Shown: positions 1 through 17,427 of the stretch, one piece after another
How the letters are laid out: each line of letters opens with the position of its first letter
Numbering within the stretch: position 1 is the stretch's first letter
DNA from: Scleromitrula shiraiana
Lineage: Eukaryota > Ascomycota > Leotiomycetes > Helotiales > Sclerotiniaceae
Reading direction: 5' to 3'
NCBI GenBank assembly: GCA_028455995.1
Contig: JABELC010000006.1
Coordinates: 1,550,001-1,614,000 of the forward strand
Length of the DNA stretch: 64,000 bases
Made by a program: the position numbers and the translations under genes
The notes under the pieces: generated by a model
Told to the model about the DNA's origin: nothing
The model's input: only the letters and a program-made list of their open reading frames with translations
Database searches by the model: none

Positions 1-1676
1 TTAAATTTAATTAACTAATAATTTTTTTTTGCAAATTTAATCAATTTGGATAAAAATATAATAAATTTTATTAATTTTTATATAAACAAATTTATCTTTA
101 AATAATAAATAAATCTATTAATGCTTTCAAACGATAAATCGATATTAACATATAATTGCCACTTTATCATAAAATAATAAAAAATTATAAATTATTAAAA
201 AACTAATTAAAAAGATTAAAATGATTTTTTTTTTATTCAATAATATCATCTAAAATTATTTTAGCCACCACTTTTTTTTTTGAATTTTTATTTAAAACTC
301 TATATTTTTAAATACCTTATAAAAATTTTACTTTATATTTCTATAATATTTATATATATTTAATATAATATAGAATATATTAATGTATATATTTAGTCAA
401 ATCTAGATAATATTTGAGATACTTTAAAGTTTTCAAAAATAAAAGCTTATAAATTATAATAAATTTATCTTCTACAAAAATTAAATCTAATATATTCATC
501 TTTTATTTAAACAATACAATTATAAAATATTTAAAAAAGTATTTTTTAGCGGAAAAAACAATTTAAATAATAAAAAGTTTTTTAAAAATTTATAAAAAAT
601 ACTTAATATATTCATTAAAAATTTTATTAAAAATAACAATATTATTAATATATATTTTAACAAATATACACTTATCTTATAAAACAATATCAATTCTATA
701 TTATATATAAATTAATAAATTATAAAATTCTATAATTATATATCAGAAAGTTTTTTGCCTATAATAAATCAATATAATAAATCTATATTAATAATTTACT
801 TTAATTTTTTATTAATAAAAAAAACTCATGTAATTAATAATTAAAATAAAAAAATATTTAAATATTATAATAATAATATTAATTTATATTAAAATAAAAT
901 ATACATCATATAAAACAATTTCATTAAAACCATAAATATTAACAATAATTTTTTTTTTACATACACAATTTCTTTTTTTATCCATTAATATTTTTTAAAT
1001 AACAAAAATTAAAAACAAAAAAAATATAAATAATTTAATTTAATATAATTTATTTTATTTATAAAACTTATCAAAAGTTTTATCAATAAAAACTTTATTT
1101 TTATAATTAATTAAATAAACTTTCATTTAACCTAATTTATATTTTTTCTTTCAATTATTAATTAAATTAATCAACAACTTTTTTTTTAAAAATATAATAA
1201 CAAACTTTTCTATATCAATCCATAATTAAAGAAATCTAAATATAATTTTTTTTATTGCCTAAATTTACTATATATCGCCAAAAATTATGACTCTATTCTA
1301 TATAATCGATTTATAATAATTTTTCTTATTTATTTTAGATATTATAAATATTATAATTATTATTGATATAATCATTATTATTATCATTATTATTATAATT
1401 AATATATTTTTAATAAATAATCTTATTTATAAACCTAATAATTTCATAAACATTTAAGTAAAATAATATATTTTAATTTTATTTATTAAAATTATAATAT
1501 TTATATCTATATTAAAAATCTTTTTTAAATAATAATACTTTAATAAAATAATCATTTAATTCAATAAATTTTTTAATATAATAATTAAATAATAACCCAA
1601 TATCAATTACATAAAAAAAATAAAAAATTGTTATTAAATTAATTTAAATATTATATTATAATTTAATAACTTAATT
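1..1676. other. AT-rich gene-free DNA, left of the copia element
   Basis: Nearly pure A/T sequence with stops in all frames and long A and T runs. I can identify no gene and no clear transposon motif. It is the left half of whatever the copia element inserted into, and its composition matches the right flank (7130-9700), as expected for RIP-degraded repeat DNA. Confidence 0.7.
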
Positions 1677-1681
1677 TTTTA

Positions 1682-1847
1682 TATTAGAATGGTTGCTGGA
1701 TAAAGATCATTCTACATTGGGACTAATATAATTATATAATCGATGGTTGATATATATCCCCTTATAAGATCAAAACCTTAATTAATCAATTAATAATATA
1801 ATCATATATCAATTTATAATACTCTTTTTTATATCTAACCTTTTATA
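1682..1847 (+). repeat. 5' LTR of the copia element
   Basis: 166 bp, alignable without gaps to 6959-7124. It begins TATTAGAAT and ends CTTTTATA, which would be TG...CA ends after C-to-T and G-to-A change. The two LTRs differ at 24 positions by my hand alignment, and every difference is a transition. An internal TATATAAT-like stretch may be the old promoter. Confidence 0.88.
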
Positions 1848-4800
1848 GATTATAAACCTAAAAACATTTAAGGGTTACTAATTACATTCAACTCACTCAA
1901 ATCATATTTAAAAAGACCTACCTACTATTTCCATTTCAGATTCTTTATAAAAGATATAATCAAAAAGAAATCAAAACGAATTGCTAAAAATCAAACAAAT
2001 ATCACAACAACAAAAGTTTACGAAATACTTAATAATATTAAATTAAATAAAAGTTTTAAACCAAATAAAAACTTATCAACCTTTAATATAAATTAATAAG
2101 AATACAGGCCAATAATAATAAACCCTCAAAAATCCGTATTAAAATCAAAATATATCAATAATTTTGTCAATTTATATTTTTAATACTCATCCAATAAAAT
2201 ACTAAATATTATCAAAAAAAAAACTATAATCAATAATTTTGTATAAAATATAAAAACTAATTTAACTTTTTTGTTTGAAGAATTATTTCAATATTATAAG
2301 GTTAGTAAAACAATATAAAAGATTAATTATACAATTCAATAAAAAATCACAATAATATCTAATAAATCGTTATCCTTTTTAACTTCTCCCTATTAATCGC
2401 CACCACAACAATTATTAAAATCATTATTTTTATCCCCATTAATAAATTTAATCAATTCAATAATAAAATCAAACTCATTATTATCTACTCTACAAATGAA
2501 TTCAAAACAATACCTCAAAAAAAAAAAAAATTACTTACATTAGATCAAAAATATTGAAAATATTACTAACACAAACAGGTTAAAAAAGATCATCAAAAAA
2601 AAAACAATAATATCAAAAAACACTAATTCCATAATATCTACAATTAAAACAAAAATCAAAACTTAAAAGAAATAAAACAAAAAAAATACAAAAATATACA
2701 TCGCTATTCATCAATCTCTTTATACCAGCTCAACAAAATTAATCAAAAACAAAAAAATAATTCAAAAAATAATCAAAGCTTTTAAACATCAATATAAAAA
2801 TAAAAATTACATTTTTAACTATAACAAATTGATTAAATATAACCAAATAAATATAAATGATTTTGAAAACATTTAAAAGATAATTATCACAATTTACTAA
2901 TTATTTGTAAAACTTATCAAAATGAAATTAATACTAAATATAATAATTCAATACATACAATTTATCATAATAATAAATAAAAAGTTTCCCATTTAAACAA
3001 AACGATAATATTCTATTACTCAAAGCCTAAAAACAAACAAACTTAATATAATAAAAGATCTTATAACCGACCTCATCAATAAAACCCAACAAATCGAAAA
3101 CTCGAAAAGTGAAATAATACTTTTCAACAACAAAAATCGAGAAATTTCATAAAAAAAAAAAACTACACCCAAACAAAACAACTTCAATTCCAACTACTCT
3201 AACAAATCCAACTCATGCATTCATTATAATAATCTTAATCTCAACCTAACTTGACCTTACAACCCTAATACATATCTAAACAACCCAAAAAACGCTGATA
3301 TAAAAAAGAAATAAGAAAATAAAAATAATATCAAATAAAAAACCTAAACTAAAATCAAGAATAAGGCATTAAACAATAAACTTAATAATAAAACCTTAAA
3401 CTCAAATAATAAAAAGAAATCCAATAATTATAAAAACTTCGAAATAACAACAATAACACCATTCATAACAGTTAAAAACCTTCCACACGGTTTATTTAAC
3501 AACAAATCAACCCCAAATATCGTCATAAATACTCAATACAAATATACTTAAATCTACAATACTAACACCTTATACCATTGTATATAAAATACATCAAAAT
3601 TCATTATATTCCAAGAGTTTACACCAAATAAATCAAAAAAATTCGGGTTATTATTAGTAAACAAAATAATCTACTCCACAAGAATAGGCAAAATCGCATT
3701 AGAATGCTTTATAAAAAACAAACTCAAAATACTCTTCCTATGTTAAGATACTCTATATTTTAACAAACTATCATTAAAGCTATTCTCAAGTATAATATAA
3801 CAAAAAAATAATGAATATATACAATATAATCATATATAAGATAATAAAAAAGTTGCTCATTTCTAAGTAAACTCAAATATGCATATCATCATTAAATCAT
3901 AAAATAAAGTAATAATCTACTCAACATTTTTAGTACTATTTTTAAACATTAACATTTATAAAAAATATATTGATATAAATATTTAATATAAACGATTTGG
4001 GTATCTTTCCAAAAAAAATATCAAAGCAATTCAAGAAATAATGAAAGGATTGCTTATCAAAAATCTAGTAAGATATTCTAAAGATAAAAAAAAGATTTGT
4101 GAAACATACAAACTAACAAAATCATATTAAACATTATATAAAACTATTAATTTAAAATTAAGCAAAATTTTTGAACTTTTATACATTGATATTGTTAAAA
4201 TCAATCTAGTTAATATTAATAAATATTAATATATTATTATTATTATTAATAAAACATTTTAATTTAAATAAATCTATATTTACAAATATAAAAAAAACAT
4301 TAAATTAGCTTTATAAACCATTATAAAATAATTTAAATTTTAATATAATTAAAAACCTATAAAATAAAAACTAAATAGGGGTAAAAAATACAGTATAAAT
4401 AATCTAAATAAACTTATTAAAAATGCCAACTCAATAATTAAGTTCACTACACTATATACCTCAAATCAAGATGAGGTTTTAAAATAATCAATTCACATTT
4501 TACTTAAAAAAATATAAATAATTATGATTAACAAAAAAATATCTTTAAAACTTTGGTCAAAGATATATTAAAGTATGATTTATATCATAAATCGAACCAT
4601 AATTATTTCAATTAAAGAAATGATTTTATATAAAGCATTTATAAATCAAATCAATCTAGACTATAATAATAAACTCTTGGTTATATATTTATATATATTA
4701 GGCTATAAAGTATATATGCATATTCTAAAAAAAAAGTACGTTTTTAATCAAAAACTTATTTTATGCATTGAAATCGATATTCTAATAGGTTTTAAAAACA

Positions 4801-6958
4801 ATTATATATATTGCATATACATTCTAATACAAGTTAGAAAAAAAATCATATAAATTTTAAATATTCGATTTGATAAAAAAAATCTAATCATTAAATTAGA
4901 TGATAATATCATCACCGATTTTTAAAACAAGGGGGATAATAATAATAATATTTTAAAATTAATAGATAATTTTTAATATATACAATCCAACAAATTTATT
5001 ATTAATATATTAAAAAAACTATTTAGTATAAATAAATATATAAAAATTAAAAATAAAAAACTATTCAATTAAACATTCGATAATGATAATAATATTGATA
5101 TTATTAATAAAGCCTCACCTCCTATTTCATTTGAATCCAAAAAAAGACAAGATCAACCAACAAATTTAAAAAACAAAAAAAAAGTATTATTAGCTAATAT
5201 TAATAAAATTATTCAATTCTTATATAATATATAAATAATATTCATTATATTTAATATAATATATTACGATAATGGTAACGATTCTAAAACTTTAGAAAAA
5301 GTATTAATAAGTTTAAAAAAAAAATATTGGATCAAAATTATCGAATCAAAGTATAAATTATTATATAATAACAAAATATTTAAATTAATCAAAAAATCTA
5401 AAATATTTGATATTACCAACAAATATAAAATCCTATAAAATAAACTTATCTTTAAATAAAAATATAATAAAAAAAAAAGAATTATTAAATATAAGATTTG
5501 TTAAATTATCCGAAAATATAAATAAAAATACGGAAAAGATTATAATCAAACATATATAAGAGTATGTAAAATAATTATATAAAAAACCTTTATAATATTA
5601 ATAATAAAAAACAATCTCAAAATTAAATAAATAAACATTATTATAATATTTCTAAACAATGAATTTGATAAACTTATCTTCATTAAATTACTATTATATT
5701 AGATTAAAAATAAAGTTATATTCAATTTTACTAATAACGATATTTTATGGATATATATATTATTAAAGACTTTATATAATTTAAAACAATCTCTATAATT
5801 ATAGTAAAATATATTATATATTAAATTTATTAACATAGGATTTAAGTCTTTTAATATTAATAACTATATATATTATAACTCTATTATAAAAATCATTATA
5901 TATATTTATATTAACGATTTCTTTATAATCAATAAATAATAACCAATTAATCAAGTCAAATAAAGCTTAATAAAAGTATTCAAAATAGAAAATCTCGGAT
6001 CTACTACTTACTTTTTAAACATTAAAATTGTTAAAAATAAAAAAAAAAAGACTATTATCTTATATTAAAATATTTATATATAAAAAATATTAAAAAAATT
6101 CAGTTTTGATAATTACAAATCAAAATCTACACCAATAACACTAAAAATCATAAATCTAATAATATCAAATATTAAAATAATAATATTAGAATTTATCACT
6201 AAATATCAATTAAAAGTAAAATCACTTAGATTCTTTTATATTCGAATCAATATCTTATTCGCAATCAAAATTCTATACAAATTCTTAACCAACCCAATAA
6301 TCATTTATATATCGATTTATAATAAAATTTACCAATATATATCTAGAATAATTAATTATATTACAATCTATAATAAAATAACTAATAAACACATCAAAAA
6401 TTATAACAACTCAAACTACACTAACAATATTATAACTAAAAAAAACATTTCTAAATATATCTACTTTATATATAAAGATATTATCTCAATACAATCCAAA
6501 AAACAAACTATTATTACATTTTTATCAATTGAATTAAAATATTATAATCTAATTAAAATATTAATAAAAACCTTATAAATATAATAATTTCTAATTAAAA
6601 TTAAATATAACAATAATAATACTATATATATCATACTTTACAATAATAATCAAAAAAACTTAATATTTGCAAAAAACCTAAAAATCCATTAACATACAAA
6701 ATACATAACCATAAAATATTATTTTATTAAAAAACAAATCGCATAAAAACATATCGATCTCTAATTCGTTTTAACTAAAGAAATAATAACAAATAATTTA
6801 ACTAAACCATTAATACCAGTTAAACACTAACATTTCATCAAAATGCTTTACATAAAAGTATTTAAACTGCAAAATACAACAAAATAAATATACACATATA
6901 ATATAAAATAAAAAATAATCAAATTAATATAAATGATCAATATATCAACAAAAAAGTA

Positions 6959-7124
6959 TATTAGAATAGTTGCCAAATAAAAATCACTTCACATTGGGAT
7001 TAATATAATTATATAATCGATAATTGATATATATCCCCTTATAAAATCAAGACTTTAACTAGTCAATTAACAATATAATCATATATCAACCCATAATGCT
7101 CTTCTTCATGTCTGACCTTTTATA
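6959..7124 (+). repeat. 3' LTR of the copia element
   Basis: 166 bp partner of the LTR at 1682-1847, with fewer T-for-C changes toward its 3' half. An A-rich purine run (6950-6956) just upstream is where a polypurine tract should be. The 5 bases after the LTR (7125-7129, TTTTA) repeat the 5 bases before the 5' LTR. Confidence 0.88.
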
Positions 7125-7129
7125 TTTTA

Positions 7130-9699
7130 TTTTATTATATCTATCATTATCATTTTTATTTTTAAATAAAATAAAACAATTTAACATTATTTCAATATTA
7201 TTATTATTTTTAATTTTTATATTTTATTAATAAACTAAATTAAGATTTTAATAAATAAATAATAAAATAAAGTCATTATTTACAATTTAAAATCAATAAT
7301 CTATTTTTTAAAAAATATAATATCCATTTTTAATAAAGTTTTTACTTAAAAATTTTTAATAATATAAATTTTTTAATAAAAATATATAATTAATTTTATT
7401 TTTATAGAAAAATAAAAATCTAATAAAATAAATAAATTAATATTATATAATTTATTATTAAAATCTTTAATTTTTATACTTTTTTTTATATATTAAATTT
7501 ATATTATAAAGTATATCTAAAATAAAAACTTTTTATTAATTAATAATATTCTATATTTTATATTCAAATATATTTAATATAAATCATTTTATAAACTAAT
7601 TAAAATAACCTGCATTTATATATATCTTTTTTTATAAAATATATATCTTAATAATATAAATAAAAATTATATAATTAAAAATATTATTTAAAAAATAAAA
7701 AATTTTTTAAATTGATTTTTTTTAAATAATACATTAAATTTAATATTAAATAATTTATTAAATATTATTATAAATAATATAATATTAAAATTTAAATATT
7801 TTATTTTTTATTAAATAAAAAAAAATAAAAATAAAATAAAGATAATAGATTTTGAATAAAGATACTATAATTTAATATAAAAATAAAAAGCATTTTTTAA
7901 TTTAAACTTATTCTTATAAATAAAATATATATATAAATTATCATTTTGATTAATAAACTTTTTATAATCATTTTATTCTTTTTTTAATTAAAAATCAAAT
8001 TTCAAAAAGATATTTTTTGACTTTATAAATTTTTAATCAAAATTCAAACTTTCAATATTTTTATAATAACTATTCTAAATATTTTTATTTTAAATTATCT
8101 TTATTTTTATTAAAAGATTTAAAACAAAATCAATTTTATTTATTTTTTATATATTAAAAATATTAATATGATTAATATATATTTATTTATTTTATTATTT
8201 TTTATTATTTTTATTATTATTATTTTCTAATATTTTTTAATAATATATTTTATTATAAAAATCTATATTAATATCTATATTTTTTTTTTAACTTTATTTT
8301 TTTTTTTATATATATTTATAAATATAATATTATATACTTTTTAATTTTTATTTTAGCTATAATTTTTTTTAAAAAAATATTTATTATAATTAAATAATCC
8401 ATTATTTTTTTATTTTTTAATCTTTATATATTTAATATTTTAATTAATAATTTATTTAATAATTTAAATATTATTCTTAAAAATAAAATAAAAAAAATTA
8501 TAATAATTATTTATATAAAATATAGTTTTATTAATAATATTATTATTTTAATATTTAGATTTTTTATAAAATAATTTTTATAAATTATATTAATCATTTT
8601 TTTTTCTATAAATAATTTAATAAATTTTATTAATAAAATTTTGGATATAAAGGCTAATATATAAATATACAAATATAAAGCCATATATTTATACATAATA
8701 AAAATTTAAAAATATTTTATCTTTATTATACTTGTATTTTTACCTAATATTATTATTTTCTAAATATATTTCTTTAAATCTTTATATTTTCTAACATCAT
8801 CAATAATATAATAAAGATTTTTTAATCTTTTTAATATAATATTATAAAATATTTAAAAACAATATTTAAATTTTATATACTAATTTTCAATATTTATTTT
8901 CAAACCTACATAAATAATATTAAAAATTTTGTTAATATACCAAAGTTTTATTTTGCCTTTAAAACATAAATCTAATTATCTTACTATTTTAATAATAATA
9001 AAAAAATTATTTATTATATTCAAATATTTAACCTTAAATTTTATTATAAAATTATAAACATTATAATAAATAATTTTCCCATCAAATATCTTTATAAATT
9101 ACTTAACCTTATTATTTAACTTAAAATAATTTAAATTTTATAGATGAAAATGTTTATTTCTTTCTTTATTATAATTATAATTTATAAGTAATAAAGCAGC
9201 GATTTATTATAATAATACAATAAATTAATTATTTATAAAAATGATTTAAGCAATAAAAAATGCTGCCCCCAAAACGAAAATATTACTCATTTCATAATTT
9301 AATAAAAAATTTTTAATTTTTTGAAGTTCTAATAAAATATCTATTAATAATTACATTAGTTTAATAGTTTTTATATATTTGTTTAATTAAAAAACAAAAA
9401 TAGAGATTAAAGATAATTTCAAATAAATTTGATCTAGAATTAAATTTTTTAAAAATATAAAAATTAATTTAGCAAATATAAAAAATTTATTTACTATTTT
9501 GTTATTTTTTATAAAAATAATAGTATAATTAAAATTTAAAACAATCTAATTGATAATGTTGATTTGATTTTTAAAAAATTATGTAATAAATATAAAATAT
9601 TTTTAAAAAAATAAATAAAGTTAATAAATGAAATATATAAACTTTTTAAAAAATTAAAACTCATTTATAAAAAAAAGAAAAAATTTAAACTATTTATAT

Positions 9700-9700
<1 letters not shown>
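7130..9700. other. AT-rich gene-free DNA, right of the copia element
   Basis: Extremely AT-rich sequence with no usable reading frame. It probably continues the repeat DNA seen left of the copia insertion. Only the stretch near 8.7-9.15 kb gives a faint protein-like signal, listed separately. Composition returns to normal between about 9.7 and 10.0 kb. Confidence 0.7.
8700..9150 (-). mobile_element. Possible retrotransposon gag relic
   Basis: Read on the minus strand through stops, this stretch contains FDGK (near 9080) followed about 40 residues later by FKGKIKLWY (near 8940-8965). That spacing recalls the capsid part of LTR-retrotransposon Gag, where a YDG/FDG motif precedes a conserved L-K-G-x-A-x-x-W-Y motif. 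It is on the strand opposite to the copia element, so it would belong to a different, older element. Low-complexity AT sequence can imitate this, so the call is tentative. Confidence 0.3.
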
Positions 9701-13661
<3,961 letters not shown>

Positions 13662-15711
13662 TTAACGCATTCCCGCACCAGCAAATCCACCACTCATACC
13701 AGCCAATCTGTTAGCGAGTTGAGGGTACTTCTCCTGAACCTCCAATTGAGTTCTTGTAGCTTCGGCATATGACAAGGCATTAACAATTTCCCCTTCTGTT
13801 CTTGAGAGTTCTGCTGCGCGTTCGAAATATTTAAGGGCTTCGGTGACTTTGCCTTGTTGGAGGAGAAGTTGGGCCATTGTTGCGACGGCGATATCGCATT
13901 CGGGGTCGACTGTTTTTAGTTATATTAGTATATGAAAACGATGATTGGAGAAATAAATTAATAGAACGTACTTATAAGAGCCTTTTCGCATAACTTCTCG
14001 GCCTCGGAGAAATCTTGCTTCCATTGGAAAAGAGCTAGAGCCTTGTTGATAAGAGGAAGAACACTCATTCCGAGAGGCTTAGTTGTTTTCTCCAATTCCA
14101 CGGCCTTTTCGAATTGTGATATAGCATCTTCATATTTCTGTTGATCTAGTAAAAGTTCACCATAATAGTTGTACGCATCAGGTACATCCTCGAAGGACTT
14201 GATGCAACGTCTGAAAGTAGCCATTGACGAGGCGATCGATCCCATCTTGTATTGCGTAACACCAAGCTGAATGTGAGAGAAGATGAAATCTCTGTCGAGG
14301 TCGATAGATTTTTGATAATCCTTAGCTGCCAGTGGGAGTTCGCCAAGAATGAAGTTAAGTTGAGCGCGGTGGTAGTAGATATCAGGATCATTGTCGTTTT
14401 GCTCCATTGCTTTCTCAAAGTCAGAAGCGGCAGCATCCTTATCGCCTTTAAACGTGTTAGCTTTACATCCAAACAATGATATGGTTAACTTACCGAGCTC
14501 TAAATGCATGCTTGCGCGCTTGATATAACTTTGCGTATAACCGGGCTCTAACTCTACACTCTTGCTCAAATCCCCAAGAGCCTCTGTTTGCAATCCTCGG
14601 AGATATCTGTAGGTTCCGCGCATGTTATAGGCAAAAGCCTCATGCTCTTCAAGACCACCCAATTCCAAGGCTTTATCAAATGCGGCTGCTGCATCTTCGT
14701 ACCCCTCAGCTGTTTTCTTAGCCATAGCTCGTAGACCAAGTTGTAATTGACCCTTTCCAGTATCTTCTGGAATCTCAGCCCCATAATCTAGACCTGCGGG
14801 AGCGGGACGAGCTCGGAAACTCTGGAGGTAGTTGGTGACAAAAGTTGGACTTGGAAGCTTCTTGTCCTTGTCTACCATGATCACTTTTGCCTTGGACTCT
14901 GCGACCTTCTTAAGCAATCTTTCGACTGATTGCGCACTTTGTTCATTGCGGAATCCATCGATTATACAACTAGCCGTGAAGTCGAGTAAAGCCTCGCTGT
15001 ATTTCTCGGTATGCTCATAAGCATTTGCTCTTCGGTTCAATGCTTTAACATATTCTGGGTCGAGGTTGATCGCAGCAGTGGTATCTTCAATGACCTTATC
15101 GAATTCGCTTAAAGCGTTGTAACATGCAGCACGATTCGAGTAAAAAATTGGATCTGGCTTGCAGAGAATAGCTTTTCCGTAAAGTTCGATGGCTTTAGGA
15201 TAGTCTTTGGCTCCATATGCAGTATTGCCAGCTGCTTTCAGCTTAGCAGCATAGTCCCGTCGTTGTTCATCCGTCAAACGCCCAACAGTAGTTTCATCCA
15301 CTTCTGGAAGCTCGTCTGAACTCTCAACTGGTGCTTTTGGTTTGCTGTCTGCTGGTGTGGTTCCCTTCTCTAAGTCGTCTTTCTTTTGTTCGTCCTTCTT
15401 CCTTCGCCTTGATTTTCCGGACTTCTTAGGAACGTCTCGCGCAACTGCGCTATCCTTCTACAAGAGATATAAACATTAGTTATTGCCTTATAAAACAAAT
15501 GAAGAAGCGGTCAAATGTGACGTACCGAATCTAATAGGTAGTATGCAACACCAGCTCCTGACACTACGACTGCGACACCAGCGATTGTATATACAACAGC
15601 CTTATTCTCTGAAGCCCAAGTCGATATTCTTTCCCAGACTGATGATTGTGATGTAGATGCCGCAAAGTTTGGCATAGGTTTGCCGGGTGGCATTGTGTTT
15701 GGTACAGACAT
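13662..15711 (-). CDS. TOM70: Mitochondrial import receptor Tom70
   Basis: Receptor of the outer-membrane TOM complex that takes Hsp70/Hsp90-bound precursors, such as carrier proteins, from the cytosol. Four exons on the minus strand: 15711-15526, 15457-14494, 14445-13972 and 13909-13662. They sum to 1872 nt, 623 residues. One hydrophobic segment (residues about 38-60, rich in A, V and G) forms the N-terminal anchor. A charged linker (K/E/R-rich) follows, then TPR repeats. The first holds the Tom70 clamp-type series with NTAYGAKDYPKAIELY and YSNRAACY, and the last (KVTEALKYFERAAELS) is in exon 4. The 48-nt second intron (14446-14493) is a multiple of three with no stop, so retention would add 16 residues. 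The length is typical of fungal Tom70. It is transcribed away from the 1.7-kb gap shared with the lyase gene. Confidence 0.95.
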
Positions 15712-17427
15712 TTAAAAAAAAAAGGAGAGCGATTATATGAGTAGAATTTAGGTTTAATATGGGTGAATAGGATAAGTAGAGAATCTGCTAAGTAGGTGGT
15801 ATGTGCAGAGATAACGTTTGAGGATATATTGAGGATTATTTGAGGTTTGATTGATTCAACAACGAGTACATCAAAAAATCAGATGTACCCACACGCAATA
15901 GCCCTGGAGTTTAATCATCAAGGAAGCTAAATCGTGGAACTAGCGCGACGCCTCTAAAGCGGCGCTCCGACCTCCCTTTCGTCATCAATTTTTTTGGTGG
16001 TGGTCTTATCATCATTATTCATCATGGCATTATTATCTGAACATATTATTCATATTATTCATATTATGTTCATAGCGGGATTGGAAATATGGATTGATCT
16101 ACATAAGTTTATGTATTTACAATGGCTCAGATGGATGATGATTTGATGCCCTTGGAACAAATTCGTATGAATCTCCTAGTTAGTTGATGGATGGTATTAG
16201 ATTTTATTGTGGTCTGTATTGTGGTTATTCTAGAAGGCTCTATATGAACCATTGGGATGAAAGCTTCAAGTTTCTAATATCTCACGATGAACCTTCTTCA
16301 ATTTCCAGAGATGAACCTTTTACTAGAAATATAGAATCCCAAAAGCCTCAAGGTACTTCAATCATTCCAAGATGGTACTGTACTTCCCCATATGGTGAGG
16401 TATAGCCACCTGGGCATCCATCCATAAGTCTAGTCCACGATTCAACGCCAGTGATATGCTGTGGAATAATTCAGTGGCCATCTCCAATCCTATTCATCAT
16501 ATCAATCAAATACATGATCAAACTATTTCCTACGTATGCCAGATATAATCAAACCTCTCCATTATCATGATCTGTAAACACATCCACCCGGTACCAATAC
16601 CGATATCATAAGAAGTACATCCAACTATCTCCCCCGAAGCGAGAACCTCCCTGGACTTCTTACGAGCAAAGCCAAAGCAAAACATCAATCAACATTTATC
16701 CAACCAACTCTACCTAACAGTCTACTCATCAATAACAATTGGCACTCGAGGTCTTTATTCTTCTTATACATTGAGACATTATACCCCTCCAATGAATAGT
16801 GGATCAAGTGCATATATAGAAAGAGGGGATGGGGAGGGATAAGTACATAAGCTAAGCACGGACCGACGACCGTTCCTTCCAATGATTCAGATTCAATCCC
16901 GCCGCCTTTCTTTGTCTCGCTTGATATTTTCCCATTCCGAGTTTAATAGTACATCTTAATGTACGAAACATCCATATAAAAATCAAACTACCCATACGAA
17001 GATTATACTAAATATTAGTAAGTCAATTCCCATTCGATGGCTTTTTATATGAATAGATGGAATGGGCAAGCAAATATAGCATAAATCCTACATATGTGAT
17101 TTTGAAACCTCCAAAGTTGGGAGCTGGAGGGGACTACCTAGTGGCTGTTTTGAAAATTTGCTACTTCGTACCTCCTTATGATGTAAAGGGGTTTATGTGA
17201 TTAAAAATCGATTATTTTCTAGTGGAAATATCATGTCAAGCTCATTACACATTACACATTATAATTATATAGTTATATGAGTCATTTCATACATATTCCA
17301 CTACTTTTTGAATATTTATTTCCTACGTTCACTTCCAATCAACCACCTACCTATCAAAAAAGCCAAGAACTTTGAAAAGCAAAATATCTCTAATCAAACC
17401 AACCAAACAGACCTCAAATCCCAAAAA
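15712..17427. other. Divergent intergenic region, TOM70 / aminodeoxychorismate lyase
   Basis: About 1.7 kb without a credible gene. It serves as promoter region for both divergently transcribed neighbours. Small frames here (16184-16405, 16685-16882) have no family features. Confidence 0.6.

Larger units (their letters stand above)
1682..7124 (+). mobile_element. RIP-degraded Ty1/copia LTR retrotransposon, complete but dead
   Basis: A 5443-bp element bounded by two 166-bp LTRs and flanked by the same 5 bases (TTTTA at 1677-1681 and 7125-7129). Plus-strand translation, read through many stops, shows pol remnants in copia order. An integrase core-like stretch lies near 4170-4260. The integrase C-terminal part is at 4575-4853 (NRTI, LGYKVYMHI and IGF motifs). 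Reverse transcriptase remnants are LYNLKQS near 5765-5795 (from the copia LYGLKQ motif) and IYINDF near 5905-5925 (from YVDD). A region near 6225-6345 resembles the end of RT. RNase H remnants include QSKKQT near 6490 and HTKYITIKY near 6695-6720. This gag-pr-int-rt-rh order defines Ty1/copia rather than gypsy. Ancestral G and C are mostly replaced by A and T, so no protein can be made. Element type is confident; domain borders are approximate. Confidence 0.9.

Noticed and set aside
4575..4853. 92-codon frame in the AT-rich zone as a gene
   Set aside because: It is a surviving piece of the degraded copia integrase, with stops before and after in the same element.
8511..8696. 61-codon minus-strand frame
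   Set aside because: Almost only I, K, L, Y, F and N codons, which is expected by chance in A/T-only DNA.
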